From Streptomyces sp. CB02056 (GTDB lineage Bacteria > Actinomycetota > Actinomycetes > Streptomycetales > Streptomycetaceae): a stretch of 64,000 bases of DNA. The stretch's first letter is position 1. Each line of letters opens with the position of its first letter. The translations under genes were made by a program, and so were the position numbers. The stretch lies in the NCBI RefSeq assembly GCF_001905545.1, contig NZ_LIPD01000014.1, forward strand, positions 124,001-188,000, written 5' to 3'. Positions 30,762-39,063 of this stretch are shown here, piece by piece. The notes below the pieces were generated by a model. It did no database searches. It was not told the DNA's origin and saw only the letters and a program-made list of their open reading frames with translations.

Positions 30762-33449
30762 CTACCGCTCCAGCGCCGCCACCAGCTGGGTGCGCCGGGC
30801 GATCCGCAGCTTCCGGTAGGCGTTGGTGAGGTGGGTCTCCACGGTGCGGCGGGTGAGGCAGAGCGCGGAGGAGATCTGGGCGTTGGTGTGCCCCGCCGCC
30901 GCCAGTTCGGCCACGCGCCGTTCGGCGGGGCTCAGGGCGTGTCCGCCGTCCCGGTTCCGCACCCCGCCCTCGCGCAGCGCCTCCTCCGCCGCGCCGAGGA
31001 GACGGCCGACCGGGGCCGGTCCGCCGGTCTCCGGGGCGGGCCCGGCCAGCCGCAGGGCCACGGCGTGCGCCTCGCGCAGCGTGTCGCGGCCCTTGCGGCC
31101 GCTGCCCGCCTCGATGTGGGCCCGGCCGAGGTCGATCAGCACCTCCGCGAGTTCCACGGGCGCGGCGGCCGGCCTGAGCAGTTCGGCGCCCTCGGTCAGC
31201 GAGCACAGGGCCAGCCGGCCGCCCACGGCAGCGGCGTACGCCCGCAGCGCCCGGCCGACGGTGCGCGGGGTGCCCCAGGTCCGGGCGTGGCGCAGTTCCT
31301 CCTCGGCGAGTTCGCGGGCTTCGTCCCGCCGTCCGAGCCGTACCAGGGCGAGCGCCGCTCCGGAGCGCCACGGCGTGGCGACCGGGCTGACGAAGTCGTG
31401 GGCGAGCTGGCCGGCTCCGCAGACCAGGTAGTCGTCGAGGGCGGCCTGCCAGTCGCCGTCCGCGGCGTGCAACAGGGCCCGGGTGTAGCTGAGTTCGTTC
31501 CACTCCCAGGAGCTGTCGCTGCCGGACGGGCCGACCAGGGCCACGGCCTCCCAGGCCGCGGAGCGCCGGCCGGTCTCGCGCCGGGCGGTCGCCACCATGG
31601 CGGCGAGGTGCGGCAGTCGGACGCCCTGTCCGGCGGTCGCCTCCACCAGGGGGGCGTTCTCGGCGATGACGCGGTCGAACTCCCCCGCCCAGAGCGCGGC
31701 TTCGGCCCGGACGCTGAGCAGGCACTGCAGGCCCACGTCGGTCAGGTCCGGGGGGACGGGCGGGGCGGGCAGGCACTGGCCGGTCAACTCCCGTGCCTCG
31801 TCCAGGCGGTCCGCCCACTGGAGCAGGGTGGCCGCGCTGCCGAGCCAGGCGGTCCGCAGCCGCGGGTCCACCGGCGCGGCCAGCCGCGGCCGGACCCGGT
31901 CGAGCACCTCGGCCGCCGAGCAGAGGCCGGCCCCGGCCTCGTACTCGGTGATCAGTCCGCACACCAGGGGCTCGATGGCGGGGGGCGCGGTCGGGGCGAG
32001 TGCGCGCAGGCCGGCGACGGCGCCGCGCCAGGCGTCGCTGTCGTGCGAGGAGACGAGCGCGCCGAGGGTCCCCAGCACCTGGACGAGTTCGTCGTCGTCG
32101 GCGCCGCGACCGGCCCGGCGGAGGACCTCCAGCGCGGTGTCGGGATCCCGGCGCGCGACGTGGGCCGCGCAGAGGGCGGTGGCCGCGGTGGCCCGGTCCC
32201 GGAGGTCGGTGTGCAGTTCCAGTCCGGTGCGGAGCCGGCGGATGCCGGCGGTCGCGTTGTGCGGGAGTTCCAGGGCGCCGAGGCGCATGGTGAGGGCGGC
32301 CCGCCGGTCCGGATCGAGCGGGCCGCTCAGGGCGTGGCGCAGGTACGCGGCGGACTCCGCGACGTGACCGGCGCGCATCGCCTCCTCGGCGGCCTCGGAC
32401 AGCGAGCGGGCCATCCACGCCTCGCCGGGCCGTTCGACCCGCAGGAGCCGGGAGGCCACGGCGGTCGCGGGCGCGCCGCTCTCGTCGAGCAGTTCCGCGA
32501 CGCGGGTGTGCAGTGCGGCGATCTCCTCCGGAGCGGCGACGGCGAGGACGGCCTCCCGTGCGAGGGGGTGGTCCAGCAGCCTGCTGATGCGGCGCGCGGA
32601 CCGCTCGCCCGGGGAGCGGGTGGCGGTGCAGAGGTCGGAGAGCTGGTGGAGCAGGCCGGGGCCGACGGGCATCCCGCCCTCGGCGGCGACGGCGAGGGCG
32701 AGGCAGGCGTGGCGTACGCAGGGGTCGGCCCGTCCCAGCCAGCGGGCGATCGTGTCGCGGAAGCGGCTGCGCGACGGGGTGGACGACGGGCGGGGGAGCG
32801 CCCCGTCGGCGAAGTCGGCGACGAGCGCCCGCACCAGGGCCGGGTTGCCGATGCCCGCCTCGACGCAGGCCACGGTGGAGCGCTGGTCCAGGCCGGCGTC
32901 CCGGGCGAGGCGGATGACGGCGGGGACGCTGAGCGCGGGGAGGGCGACGGCCGTGCCGGTGGCGGGCGGGAAGGGGGCCGGACCGGACGGGTCGGCGCGC
33001 TCGGTGAGCACCAGCAGGACGGGGATCTCGGCGATGCGGCGGGCGAGGTAGCCGAGCCAGCGCCGGGACGGCTCGTCGGCGTGGTGGAGGTCGTCCACCG
33101 CGAGCAGGACCGGCCGCTCGGCGGCGGACCGGGTCAGCCTGGTCACCAGCCCGTGGAACAGCCGTTGTTCGTCCGCTCCGGCCGCGACCGAGAAGGGCAC
33201 GGCCTCGTCGTCCGCGAAGAGCTGGCGGACGAGCCCGAACGGGAACGCCGTCTCCTCCGGTACGCCGCGGGCGCGTCCGACGCGTACGGCGTCACCGTCG
33301 GCCTGCTGCCGGACGATCGCCTCCAGCGCGGCGGTCCGTCCCATGCCGGACACCGGTGCCGAGAGCAGGACCCAGCGTCCGCTGCCCGCCCGCGCCGCCG
33401 CCGCGGCCGCCGAGGCCGTGCCCAGCACCTCGTCGCGCTCCAAGAGCAT
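30762..33449 (-). CDS. Large LuxR-family (LAL) regulator with degenerate Walker A
   Basis: This 895-residue regulator is built like the LAL/MalT group: N-terminal AAA ATPase module, a long helical TPR-like middle (about 300-800) and a C-terminal LuxR HTH (LSPAERRVAELAAAGHTNAQISSALCLTRRTVETHLTN, ~835-880). The Walker A loop reads SAPVSGMGRT instead of GxxGxGK[ST]; the lysine is arginine and the first glycine alanine, so ATP binding may be weakened. Walker B is intact (PVLLAVDDLHHADEPSRRWL). GGGGAG precedes the ATG at 33449. No biosynthetic cluster is next to it, so its target is unknown; it is convergent with the crystal-like protein gene. Confidence 0.85.
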   Translation of the reverse strand: MLLERDEVLGTASAAAAAARAGSGRWVLLSAPVSGMGRTAALEAIVRQQADGDAVRVGRARGVPEETAFPFGLVRQLFADDEAVPFSVAAGADEQRLFHGLVTRLTRSAAERPVLLAVDDLHHADEPSRRWLGYLARRIAEIPVLLVLTERADPSGPAPFPPATGTAVALPALSVPAVIRLARDAGLDQRSTVACVEAGIGNPALVRALVADFADGALPRPSSTPSRSRFRDTIARWLGRADPCVRHACLALAVAAEGGMPVGPGLLHQLSDLCTATRSPGERSARRISRLLDHPLAREAVLAVAAPEEIAALHTRVAELLDESGAPATAVASRLLRVERPGEAWMARSLSEAAEEAMRAGHVAESAAYLRHALSGPLDPDRRAALTMRLGALELPHNATAGIRRLRTGLELHTDLRDRATAATALCAAHVARRDPDTALEVLRRAGRGADDDELVQVLGTLGALVSSHDSDAWRGAVAGLRALAPTAPPAIEPLVCGLITEYEAGAGLCSAAEVLDRVRPRLAAPVDPRLRTAWLGSAATLLQWADRLDEARELTGQCLPAPPVPPDLTDVGLQCLLSVRAEAALWAGEFDRVIAENAPLVEATAGQGVRLPHLAAMVATARRETGRRSAAWEAVALVGPSGSDSSWEWNELSYTRALLHAADGDWQAALDDYLVCGAGQLAHDFVSPVATPWRSGAALALVRLGRRDEARELAEEELRHARTWGTPRTVGRALRAYAAAVGGRLALCSLTEGAELLRPAAAPVELAEVLIDLGRAHIEAGSGRKGRDTLREAHAVALRLAGPAPETGGPAPVGRLLGAAEEALREGGVRNRDGGHALSPAERRVAELAAAGHTNAQISSALCLTRRTVETHLTNAYRKLRIARRTQLVAALER

Positions 33450-33950
33450 GTGCTCCCCATCCTGTCGGTCCTGTTCGGCCGGTCCGGCGCGTGGTACCGG
33501 TCCGGGCCGTCCCCAGCAGTCCGGACAGGGGTTTCCGCGGTCATCGGAGTCGTATTCCGCAGGAACATCGTGAACGATCTCTTTCCGGTTCGATCTTCAC
33601 CCATGGGTGGCGCGAGGCGGCCGGTCGAAACGGAAAACGGCGTGATCATGCTCATGGCGAAGCTTGATCCCGACGCTACCGCCGGGTTTCCCGCAGGGTG
33701 TCCTGCCTGCGACGACGGCCGCACCCGGCCGCCCGGCCCGTCGGGCGGGGTCCCGGAGCGGAGCGGCGGACGGGCAGTCGTGCCCACTCGGTTCGTCGGC
33801 GTACTGGTGGGGCCCGGCCAGGTTGTTCGAATACCGCTCGATTCCGTCGGGCGTCGACCGGGCGGGTGGAGCGGGCCACGGGGGCGGCTTACTGTTCGGG
33901 GGTCCGCAGGCGGGTCGAGAGCGGGCAGTCCGAGAGTGGGGAGGCCGAGG
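33450..33950. other. 501-bp intergenic region, no gene supported
   Basis: This region separates the divergent LuxR regulator and the flavoprotein gene. Open frames here lack ribosome sites and codon bias. The stretch 33540-33660 is somewhat AT-richer than its surroundings and may carry the promoters. I see no hairpin, repeat or clear -35/-10 pair. Confidence 0.5.
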
Positions 33951-34448
33951 GTGTCCGAGGCGAGGAAGCCGGTGCTGTACGTCGTGGTGTGCGCGGCGGG
34001 GGTCGCGGGCGGGGTGGGGGAGCTCATCTCGGCCGCGCAGGAGCAGAACTGGGACGTGGGGGTGGTGGCGACGCCCCAGGCCATGGGGTTCATCGACGCC
34101 GAGGCGATCGAGGCGCGGACCGGGTACCCGATCCGCTCCGCCTGGCGGAAGCCGGGGGAGCCCCGGCCGCTGCCGGACCCGGACGCCCTCGTCGTGTCCC
34201 CCGCCACCTTCAACACGCTCAACAAGTGGGCCCTGGGCATCTCGGACACCCTGGCGCTGGGGATCCTCTGCGAGTCGTACGGCTGGGGTGTCCCGGTCGC
34301 CGTCCAGCCCTGCCTGAGCGCGGCGCAGGCGGCGCATCCGGCCTATGCGGACAGCCTGGCGAGGCTGCGGCGGATGGGGGTGCGGATCGCGGACTTCACG
34401 CCGGGCTCGTACGACTGGACGCGGGCCCTGGAGCTGCTGCGGGACTGA
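33951..34448 (+). CDS. HFCD-family flavoprotein (LanD/Cys-decarboxylase-like fold)
   Basis: This 165-residue protein has the flavin-dependent decarboxylase/HFCD Rossmann fold: PVLYVVVCAAGVAG (first strand and loop), WDVGVVATPQAMGFID, then DPDALVVSPATFNTLNKWALGISDTLALG, the conserved 'xPxTxNTxNKxxxGIADxL' FMN-binding block. The PXMNxxMW-type substrate clamp is replaced by VAVQPCLSAAQAAHP. Relatives include PPC decarboxylase, dihydromethanopterin reductase and lanthipeptide AviCys decarboxylases; the actual reaction is unknown and no precursor peptide is visible nearby. GTG with GAGG upstream. Confidence 0.85.
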   Translation: MSEARKPVLYVVVCAAGVAGGVGELISAAQEQNWDVGVVATPQAMGFIDAEAIEARTGYPIRSAWRKPGEPRPLPDPDALVVSPATFNTLNKWALGISDTLALGILCESYGWGVPVAVQPCLSAAQAAHPAYADSLARLRRMGVRIADFTPGSYDWTRALELLRD

Positions 34449-34555
34449 CAGGGTGGCTGATCGGGCCCGGTGATCCTTGCAGTGTGGGGGGTGGCCCGGG
34501 CCGAACCCGCGGAGGTAGCGTCCGGGCAGGTCAGCGAGGGTACGGGAGGTTTCCG

Positions 34556-35944
34556 GTGGCGGCGGTCAACGGCGAGGTGTCGTTCTGGTACGCGGCGGAC
34601 GGGGTGCCGGAGCCGGGCCCCGCGCTGCCCGGGGACCGGGACGTCGACGTGTGCGTGGTCGGCGGCGGGTACACCGGGCTCTGGACGGCCTACTACCTGA
34701 AGAAGGCCGACCCCGGCCTCCGGATCGCCGTCCTCGAACGGCGGTTCTGCGGCTACGGCGCCTCCGGGCGCAACGGCGGCTGGCTGTACAACGGCTTCGC
34801 GGGGCGCGGCGCCTTCGCCAGGCGGTACGGGCGGGAGCGCGCGGCCGCGATGCAGCGGGCGATGGACGAGGCGGTCGGGGAGGTCGTCGGCGTCGCCGGG
34901 GCCGAGCGGATCGACGCGGACATCGTGCGCGGCGGTGTCCTCGAAGTCGCCCGCAGCAAGCCGCAGTTGGAGCGTCTTCGGGCCCACGTCGAGGCCGAGC
35001 GGGCCTACGGCGAGGGCCGGGTCGAGTTGCTGGGCGCCAAGGAGGCGGCCGCGCGGATCAACGTCGCCGGCACCCTCGGCGGCTGCTGGACGGCGCACGG
35101 CGCCCGCATCCAGCCCGCCCGGCTCGCCCGCGGACTCGCCCGCACCGTCCGCGAGTTGGGCGTCGAGGTGTACGAGGGGACGGCGGTCACCGCGATCCTG
35201 CCCGGCAGCGGCTACCGCAAGCCCCGCGCCGTCACCCCGTACGGCACCGTCACCGCCGACCACGTGCTGCGCGCCACCGAGGGGTTCACCGCCGGGCTGC
35301 GCGGCGAGAAGCGCACCTGGCTGCCGATGAACTCCGCGATGGTCGCCACCGAGCCGCTGCCCGCGGAGTTCTGGGCGGAGGCCGGCTGGGAGGGCCGCGA
35401 GGTGCTGGGCGACTTCGCGCACGCCTACATGTACGCGCAGCGCACCGCCGACGACCGGATCGCGCTCGGCGGGCGGGGCGTGCCCTACCGGTTCGGCTCG
35501 CGGACGGACTCGGACGGCAGTACCCAGGTGGAGACGGTGCGCCAGCTCCGGGCCGTCCTCGACCGGTTCTTCCCGGCCGCCGCGCACGCCCGGATCGACC
35601 ACGCCTGGGCGGGCGTGCTCGGCGTCCCCCGGGACTGGTGCGCCACCGTGGAGCTGGACCGGGTGAGCGGGCTCGGCTGGGCCGGCGGGTACGTCGGCAG
35701 CGGGGTGACCACCACCAACCTGGCCGGCCGCACCCTGCGGGACCTGGTGCTCGGCCGGGACACCGAGCTGACCCGGCTGCCCTGGGTGGGCCACACCGTG
35801 CGGCGCTGGGAGCCGGAGCCGTTGCGCTGGCTCGGGGTGCACGCGATGTACGCCGCGTACCACGCCGCGGACCGGCAGGAGGCGGCCGGCCGGGCCACCA
35901 CCTCGCCGATCGCCCGGGTCGCGGACCTGGTCTCCGGGCGCTGA
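34556..35944 (+). CDS. DadA/PuuB-type FAD-dependent amine oxidase
   Basis: This 462-residue FAD oxidoreductase of the DAO family has VDVCVVGGGYTGLWTAYYL near the N-terminus, then GASGRNGGW, the conserved FAD/phosphate loop. The C-terminal LGWAGGYVGSGVTTTNLAGRTL is the closing signature. It resembles gamma-glutamylputrescine oxidase and related sarcosine/glycine oxidases. The GTG at 34556 follows GGGAGG by 5 bp. It is co-oriented with the flavoprotein gene 107 bp upstream, but an operon is not proven. The amine substrate is unknown. Confidence 0.87.
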   Translation: MAAVNGEVSFWYAADGVPEPGPALPGDRDVDVCVVGGGYTGLWTAYYLKKADPGLRIAVLERRFCGYGASGRNGGWLYNGFAGRGAFARRYGRERAAAMQRAMDEAVGEVVGVAGAERIDADIVRGGVLEVARSKPQLERLRAHVEAERAYGEGRVELLGAKEAAARINVAGTLGGCWTAHGARIQPARLARGLARTVRELGVEVYEGTAVTAILPGSGYRKPRAVTPYGTVTADHVLRATEGFTAGLRGEKRTWLPMNSAMVATEPLPAEFWAEAGWEGREVLGDFAHAYMYAQRTADDRIALGGRGVPYRFGSRTDSDGSTQVETVRQLRAVLDRFFPAAAHARIDHAWAGVLGVPRDWCATVELDRVSGLGWAGGYVGSGVTTTNLAGRTLRDLVLGRDTELTRLPWVGHTVRRWEPEPLRWLGVHAMYAAYHAADRQEAAGRATTSPIARVADLVSGR

Positions 35945-36209
35945 GCCCACGGGGCCGGGCCTCCGGGGCCGGGCCTCGGGCCTTCGGGAAACCGGGTGTT
36001 GAACGGGTGCGGGCGGCACCGGGTTGACGGTCCGGCGGCGTGCCGACCCGGTGCGACGGCCGCCGGTGCGGTCGTCCCGCCAGGATGTCCGGATGACAGT
36101 GAACGAGGCGGACCCGCCGCCGGCGCCGCACGATCCACGGCCGTCGCTTCGATCGTCCGTTCGGACGTGCCGCCGAGCGGAGTCGGCCCGCAGCACCCAC
36201 GGTGAAGGC

Positions 36210-37172
36210 GTGCTGAGGAGAACACTGCCGGCCCTCGCGGTCGCCCTGCTGCTCTGCGCGCCGACGAGCGGCGCGTGGGCCAGGTCGCCGGGCCGGCAGG
36301 TGGCGGTCGTGGACCAGGCCTCGCGCAGCGTGCTGGTGTTGCAGAGCGCCGAGGAGCTGATGGCCTACCGCGGCCCGGGCCGACTGCCCGTCGTGTGGGG
36401 CTGGAGTGCCGACCGCGCACCGGAGTTGGCGGATCTGGCGCCCGCGCGCAGCTGGACCGACCCGGACGAGGCCAAGTCCCGGATCCGGCAGGGGCGGCGC
36501 TTCCTGCTGACCACCGCCTCCGGCGGGTTGGCCGCCGTCGTGGAGACCACCACCGGCCGCGTCCACTGGGCGACGGATCTGGGAACGGCCGCCAACCCGC
36601 ACAGCATCGAGCTGCTGCCGGACGGCAACGTGGCCGTGGCGGCGAGCGCGGGCGGCTGGGTGCGGCTGTACGCGGCCTCGCAGGGCCCGCGGGCCGCGGC
36701 ATACGCGGAGTTCCCGCTGCCCGGTGCGCACGGAGTGCACTGGGACGCGCGGACCGGCCTGCTCTGGGTGCTCGGCGACACGGCGCTGACCGCGCTGCGG
36801 GTCGGCGGCACCCCGGCCGCGCCCGCCCTCACCGTCGTGCGGAGCAGCCCGCTGCCCGACCGCGGCGGGCACGACCTGGCGCCCGTCCTGGCGGATCCCG
36901 GGCGGTTCTGGGTGGCCACGCTGACCGGCCTGTGGCGCTTCGACCCGGCCACCGACCGCTTCACCGCCGTGCACCTGGCCGATCCGGCCGCCGAGCGGGA
37001 CCTCAAGAGCGTCGGCGACGAACCCGGCACCGGCCGGCTGCTCACGGTGGCGCCCGAACACGAGGCGCCGTGCGACTGGTGCACCTCGGTGATCACCCTG
37101 CACCGGCCGGAGGGGACGCGGTCGCTGCGGGGCTCGCACCTGTACAAGGCGAGGTGGTGGAGCGTCTGGTAG
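36210..37172 (+). CDS. Secreted beta-propeller-like protein (possible DUF6528 type)
   Basis: This 320-residue secreted protein begins with an apparent signal peptide (VLRRTLPALAVALLLCAPTSGAWA) if GTG 36210 is used; longer starts would bury it. The mature part has repeating beta-propeller blades: VLVLQSAEELM, GLAAVVETTTGRVHWATDLG, HSIELLPDGNVAVAASAGG, GVHWDARTGLLWVLGDTAL, GRFWVATLTGLWRFDPATD, each 40-45 residues apart. The C-terminus has a CDWCTS pair that may form a disulfide. I believe it belongs to a Streptomyces DUF of propeller proteins, but the family number is uncertain. Function unknown; probably extracellular binding. Confidence 0.65.
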   Translation: MLRRTLPALAVALLLCAPTSGAWARSPGRQVAVVDQASRSVLVLQSAEELMAYRGPGRLPVVWGWSADRAPELADLAPARSWTDPDEAKSRIRQGRRFLLTTASGGLAAVVETTTGRVHWATDLGTAANPHSIELLPDGNVAVAASAGGWVRLYAASQGPRAAAYAEFPLPGAHGVHWDARTGLLWVLGDTALTALRVGGTPAAPALTVVRSSPLPDRGGHDLAPVLADPGRFWVATLTGLWRFDPATDRFTAVHLADPAAERDLKSVGDEPGTGRLLTVAPEHEAPCDWCTSVITLHRPEGTRSLRGSHLYKARWWSVW

Positions 37173-37435
37173 CAGATTTCGTTCCCCGAGGAGTCGATCC
37201 GGGGCCGCGCGTCGTGGATACCACTCGAATTGCGGACGGCATTCGACTGATGGGGCATATTGTGTACACCGACAAACTACTCCGATGGAGGTCAGTTTTC
37301 CGTCGCGGTCGGCAAACCATCCGTCGACCCCCGTCGGCTGGGATAGCGTCGTGGGGTCGGGGGGTCGACACCGATCCGGTGCATTCGAACGCTAGCTACT
37401 GGGCCGTAATGGCCGAATGAGTCATGGAGAAAATC

Positions 37436-37741
37436 ATGCGGAATTTCCCTGCGGAAAACCGGCCAGACGGAGTCGACGACCTTCAACTCGCGATGGAATC
37501 ACTGGCCGCCTTCCCGTCCCGGAACGCAGGGAGCGGGGCGGATGTGACCGAGCGGCTCGCGGCCGTCCACGATCTGTGCCGCGCGGTCGACGCGGTGCTG
37601 GACAGCCTGGTCGTCCAGGCCGCCGCCGAGGCGGCCGAGGAGGGTTGGACCGCGGCCCGGATGGCGGCCGAACACTCCGGCTACTACGCCAGGTTGCAGC
37701 GCGCGCTGCTCCCCGCCGGTGCCGGGCTGACCCGGCAGTGA
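37436..37741 (+). CDS. Hypothetical protein (101 aa) coupled to a thioesterase
   Basis: This small helical protein has amphipathic stretches DLQLAMESLAAF and VHDLCRAVDAVLDSLVVQAAAEAAEEGWTAARMAAEHSGYYARLQRAL. No known domain is recognised. ATG 37436 is chosen because GGAG lies 6 bp upstream; ATG 37424 would add four residues but has no ribosome site. Its TGA overlaps the thioesterase GTG (GTGA), so the two are probably translated together. About 260 bp of AT-richer spacer precede it and probably hold the promoter. Confidence 0.6.
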   Translation: MRNFPAENRPDGVDDLQLAMESLAAFPSRNAGSGADVTERLAAVHDLCRAVDAVLDSLVVQAAAEAAEEGWTAARMAAEHSGYYARLQRALLPAGAGLTRQ

Positions 37742-38316
37742 GCGCGGTGCTGCCGGGCGTGCACGTGCTGTCCTGCCCCACCCGGTGGAGCGACGTCGAC
37801 GAGAACGGGCACATCAACAACGCCCGTCTGGTCGGCTACATCCAGGAGGGGATTTACGACCTGTTCTGCCACCACGAAACCGCCGTCCGGGAGTCGCTGT
37901 TCCCGTCCGGGTTCATTATCGCCAGGCACGAGATCGACTACCTGGAGCAGTTGCACCACCGGCCCGAGCCGCTCTCGGTGGTGCTCACCGTGGAACGGCT
38001 CGGACGGAGTTCCGCCCAGGTCGAGGTGAATGTCTGCCGGGACCGGCTCACCTTTATGCGGGCGCGGACCGTGGTGGTCGCCCGGGACCGCGAATCCGGC
38101 CGCTCGCGGGCGCTGAGCCCGGCGGAACGGATCTTTCTCTCGGCGTTTATGCCGGACCCGGCCCGGGCCCAGGCGGTCCTGGCGGCCACGACGGTGACCG
38201 CGGCGGCAGCGGTGAGCGCGGCGCCCCCGGCGCAGCGCGTGGCGGCCGGCCCGGTCACCGGCGGGCTGCTGCCGTCCCGGCGGCCGCGCAGGCGGTGCCA
38301 CGCCTCGGCGCGGTGA
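37738..38316 (+). CDS. Hotdog-fold acyl-CoA thioesterase
   Basis: This 192-residue 4HBT-like thioesterase has PTRWSDVDENGHINNARLVGYIQEG, the 4HBT catalytic segment with aspartate (SDVDE) and the following HINN, then RHEIDYLEQLHHRPEPLSV. The hotdog domain ends at about residue 140. The remaining ~50 residues form a low-complexity alanine/arginine-rich tail that is unlike the family and may be a lineage extension. GTG start overlaps the stop of the upstream small gene. Probably hydrolyses an acyl-CoA; substrate unknown. Confidence 0.83.
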   Translation: MSAVLPGVHVLSCPTRWSDVDENGHINNARLVGYIQEGIYDLFCHHETAVRESLFPSGFIIARHEIDYLEQLHHRPEPLSVVLTVERLGRSSAQVEVNVCRDRLTFMRARTVVVARDRESGRSRALSPAERIFLSAFMPDPARAQAVLAATTVTAAAAVSAAPPAQRVAAGPVTGGLLPSRRPRRRCHASAR

Positions 38317-38330
38317 ACGGCGCGGCGGGC

Positions 38331-38364
38331 GGTGCGGTGCGGTGAACAGTGCGGTGCGGTGAAC
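38331..38364. repeat. 17-bp direct duplication
   Basis: GGTGCGGTGCGGTGAAC is followed at once by AGTGCGGTGCGGTGAAC, just after the thioesterase stop. It is probably replication slippage in GC-rich DNA. Confidence 0.85.
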
Positions 38365-38574
38365 AGCCCGGTGGACCGCAGGACGGACCGTTGCCCCGGG
38401 GCGGCGGCGTGATCGACGGCGGCGGCCGGTTCCGAAGGCGCCGGGGCGAGTTACGCTGAGCAGCACGGGCACCGGTACGTCCCACGGCGGTCACGGACCG
38501 CGATCCCCGTCCTGGCCCAGGGCGAGCGCGCCGCCGTCGGTCCGGCCGAGCCCGCCGACCGGAAGGAGGACGCG

Positions 38575-38970
38575 ATGACCATCTCCTGGGAGGACTTCCT
38601 CGCCCGCGTCGTGGAGCGCGGCGAGTACCGGGGCGCGGCCGAGGCGGACCACGCCACCCGGGTCGTGCTGGCCCTGCTCGGCGAGCACCTGGTGGGGTCC
38701 GAGCGGGGCGAACTCGCCGACGCGCTGCCCGAGACCTACGCCTCGCTGCTGCGCGACGCCCAGCCCGCGGCCGAACCGCTGACCGCCGAGCGCTTCGTAC
38801 AGGCCGTGGTGGGGTGGATCGACGGGGCGACCCCGGCGACGGCGCAGTGGGACATCGGGGCCGTGCTCAGCGCCGTCGCCGACCTCGTCCCCGGCGAGCT
38901 GCTGGACCAGGTGATCGAGCAACTCCCGGACGGCTACGACCTGCTGTTCGGCCACCCGGCACCGGCCTGA
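38575..38970 (+). CDS. DUF2267 family protein
   Basis: This 131-residue helical protein has the DUF2267 pattern: FLARVVERGEYRGAAEADHATRVVLALLGEHLVGSERGELADALPETYASLLR, then FVQAVVGWIDG and LVPGELLDQVIEQLPDGYDLLFG. Full length for the family. A GGAGGA site supports the ATG at 38575. DUF2267 proteins occur widely in actinobacteria; no biochemical function is established. Confidence 0.88.
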   Translation: MTISWEDFLARVVERGEYRGAAEADHATRVVLALLGEHLVGSERGELADALPETYASLLRDAQPAAEPLTAERFVQAVVGWIDGATPATAQWDIGAVLSAVADLVPGELLDQVIEQLPDGYDLLFGHPAPA

Positions 38971-39063
38971 GCCCGCGGCCGGGGCCTGCCGCCTGAGTCC
39001 GCGGCGGGTGCCTGCCGTCTGGGCCCGCCGCCCGCCGCCCGCGGCCTCGGCCGGTCGGCGCGG

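Noticed and set aside
30831..33942. Long + strand frame in front of the flavoprotein start
   Set aside because: It is antisense to the LuxR regulator and then runs through the intergenic gap; only the 3' end from GTG 33951 encodes a recognisable protein.
35945..36209. GGGGCCGGGCCTC direct repeats after the DadA-like gene
   Set aside because: Simple-sequence duplication in GC-rich DNA with no structure or position to suggest a function.
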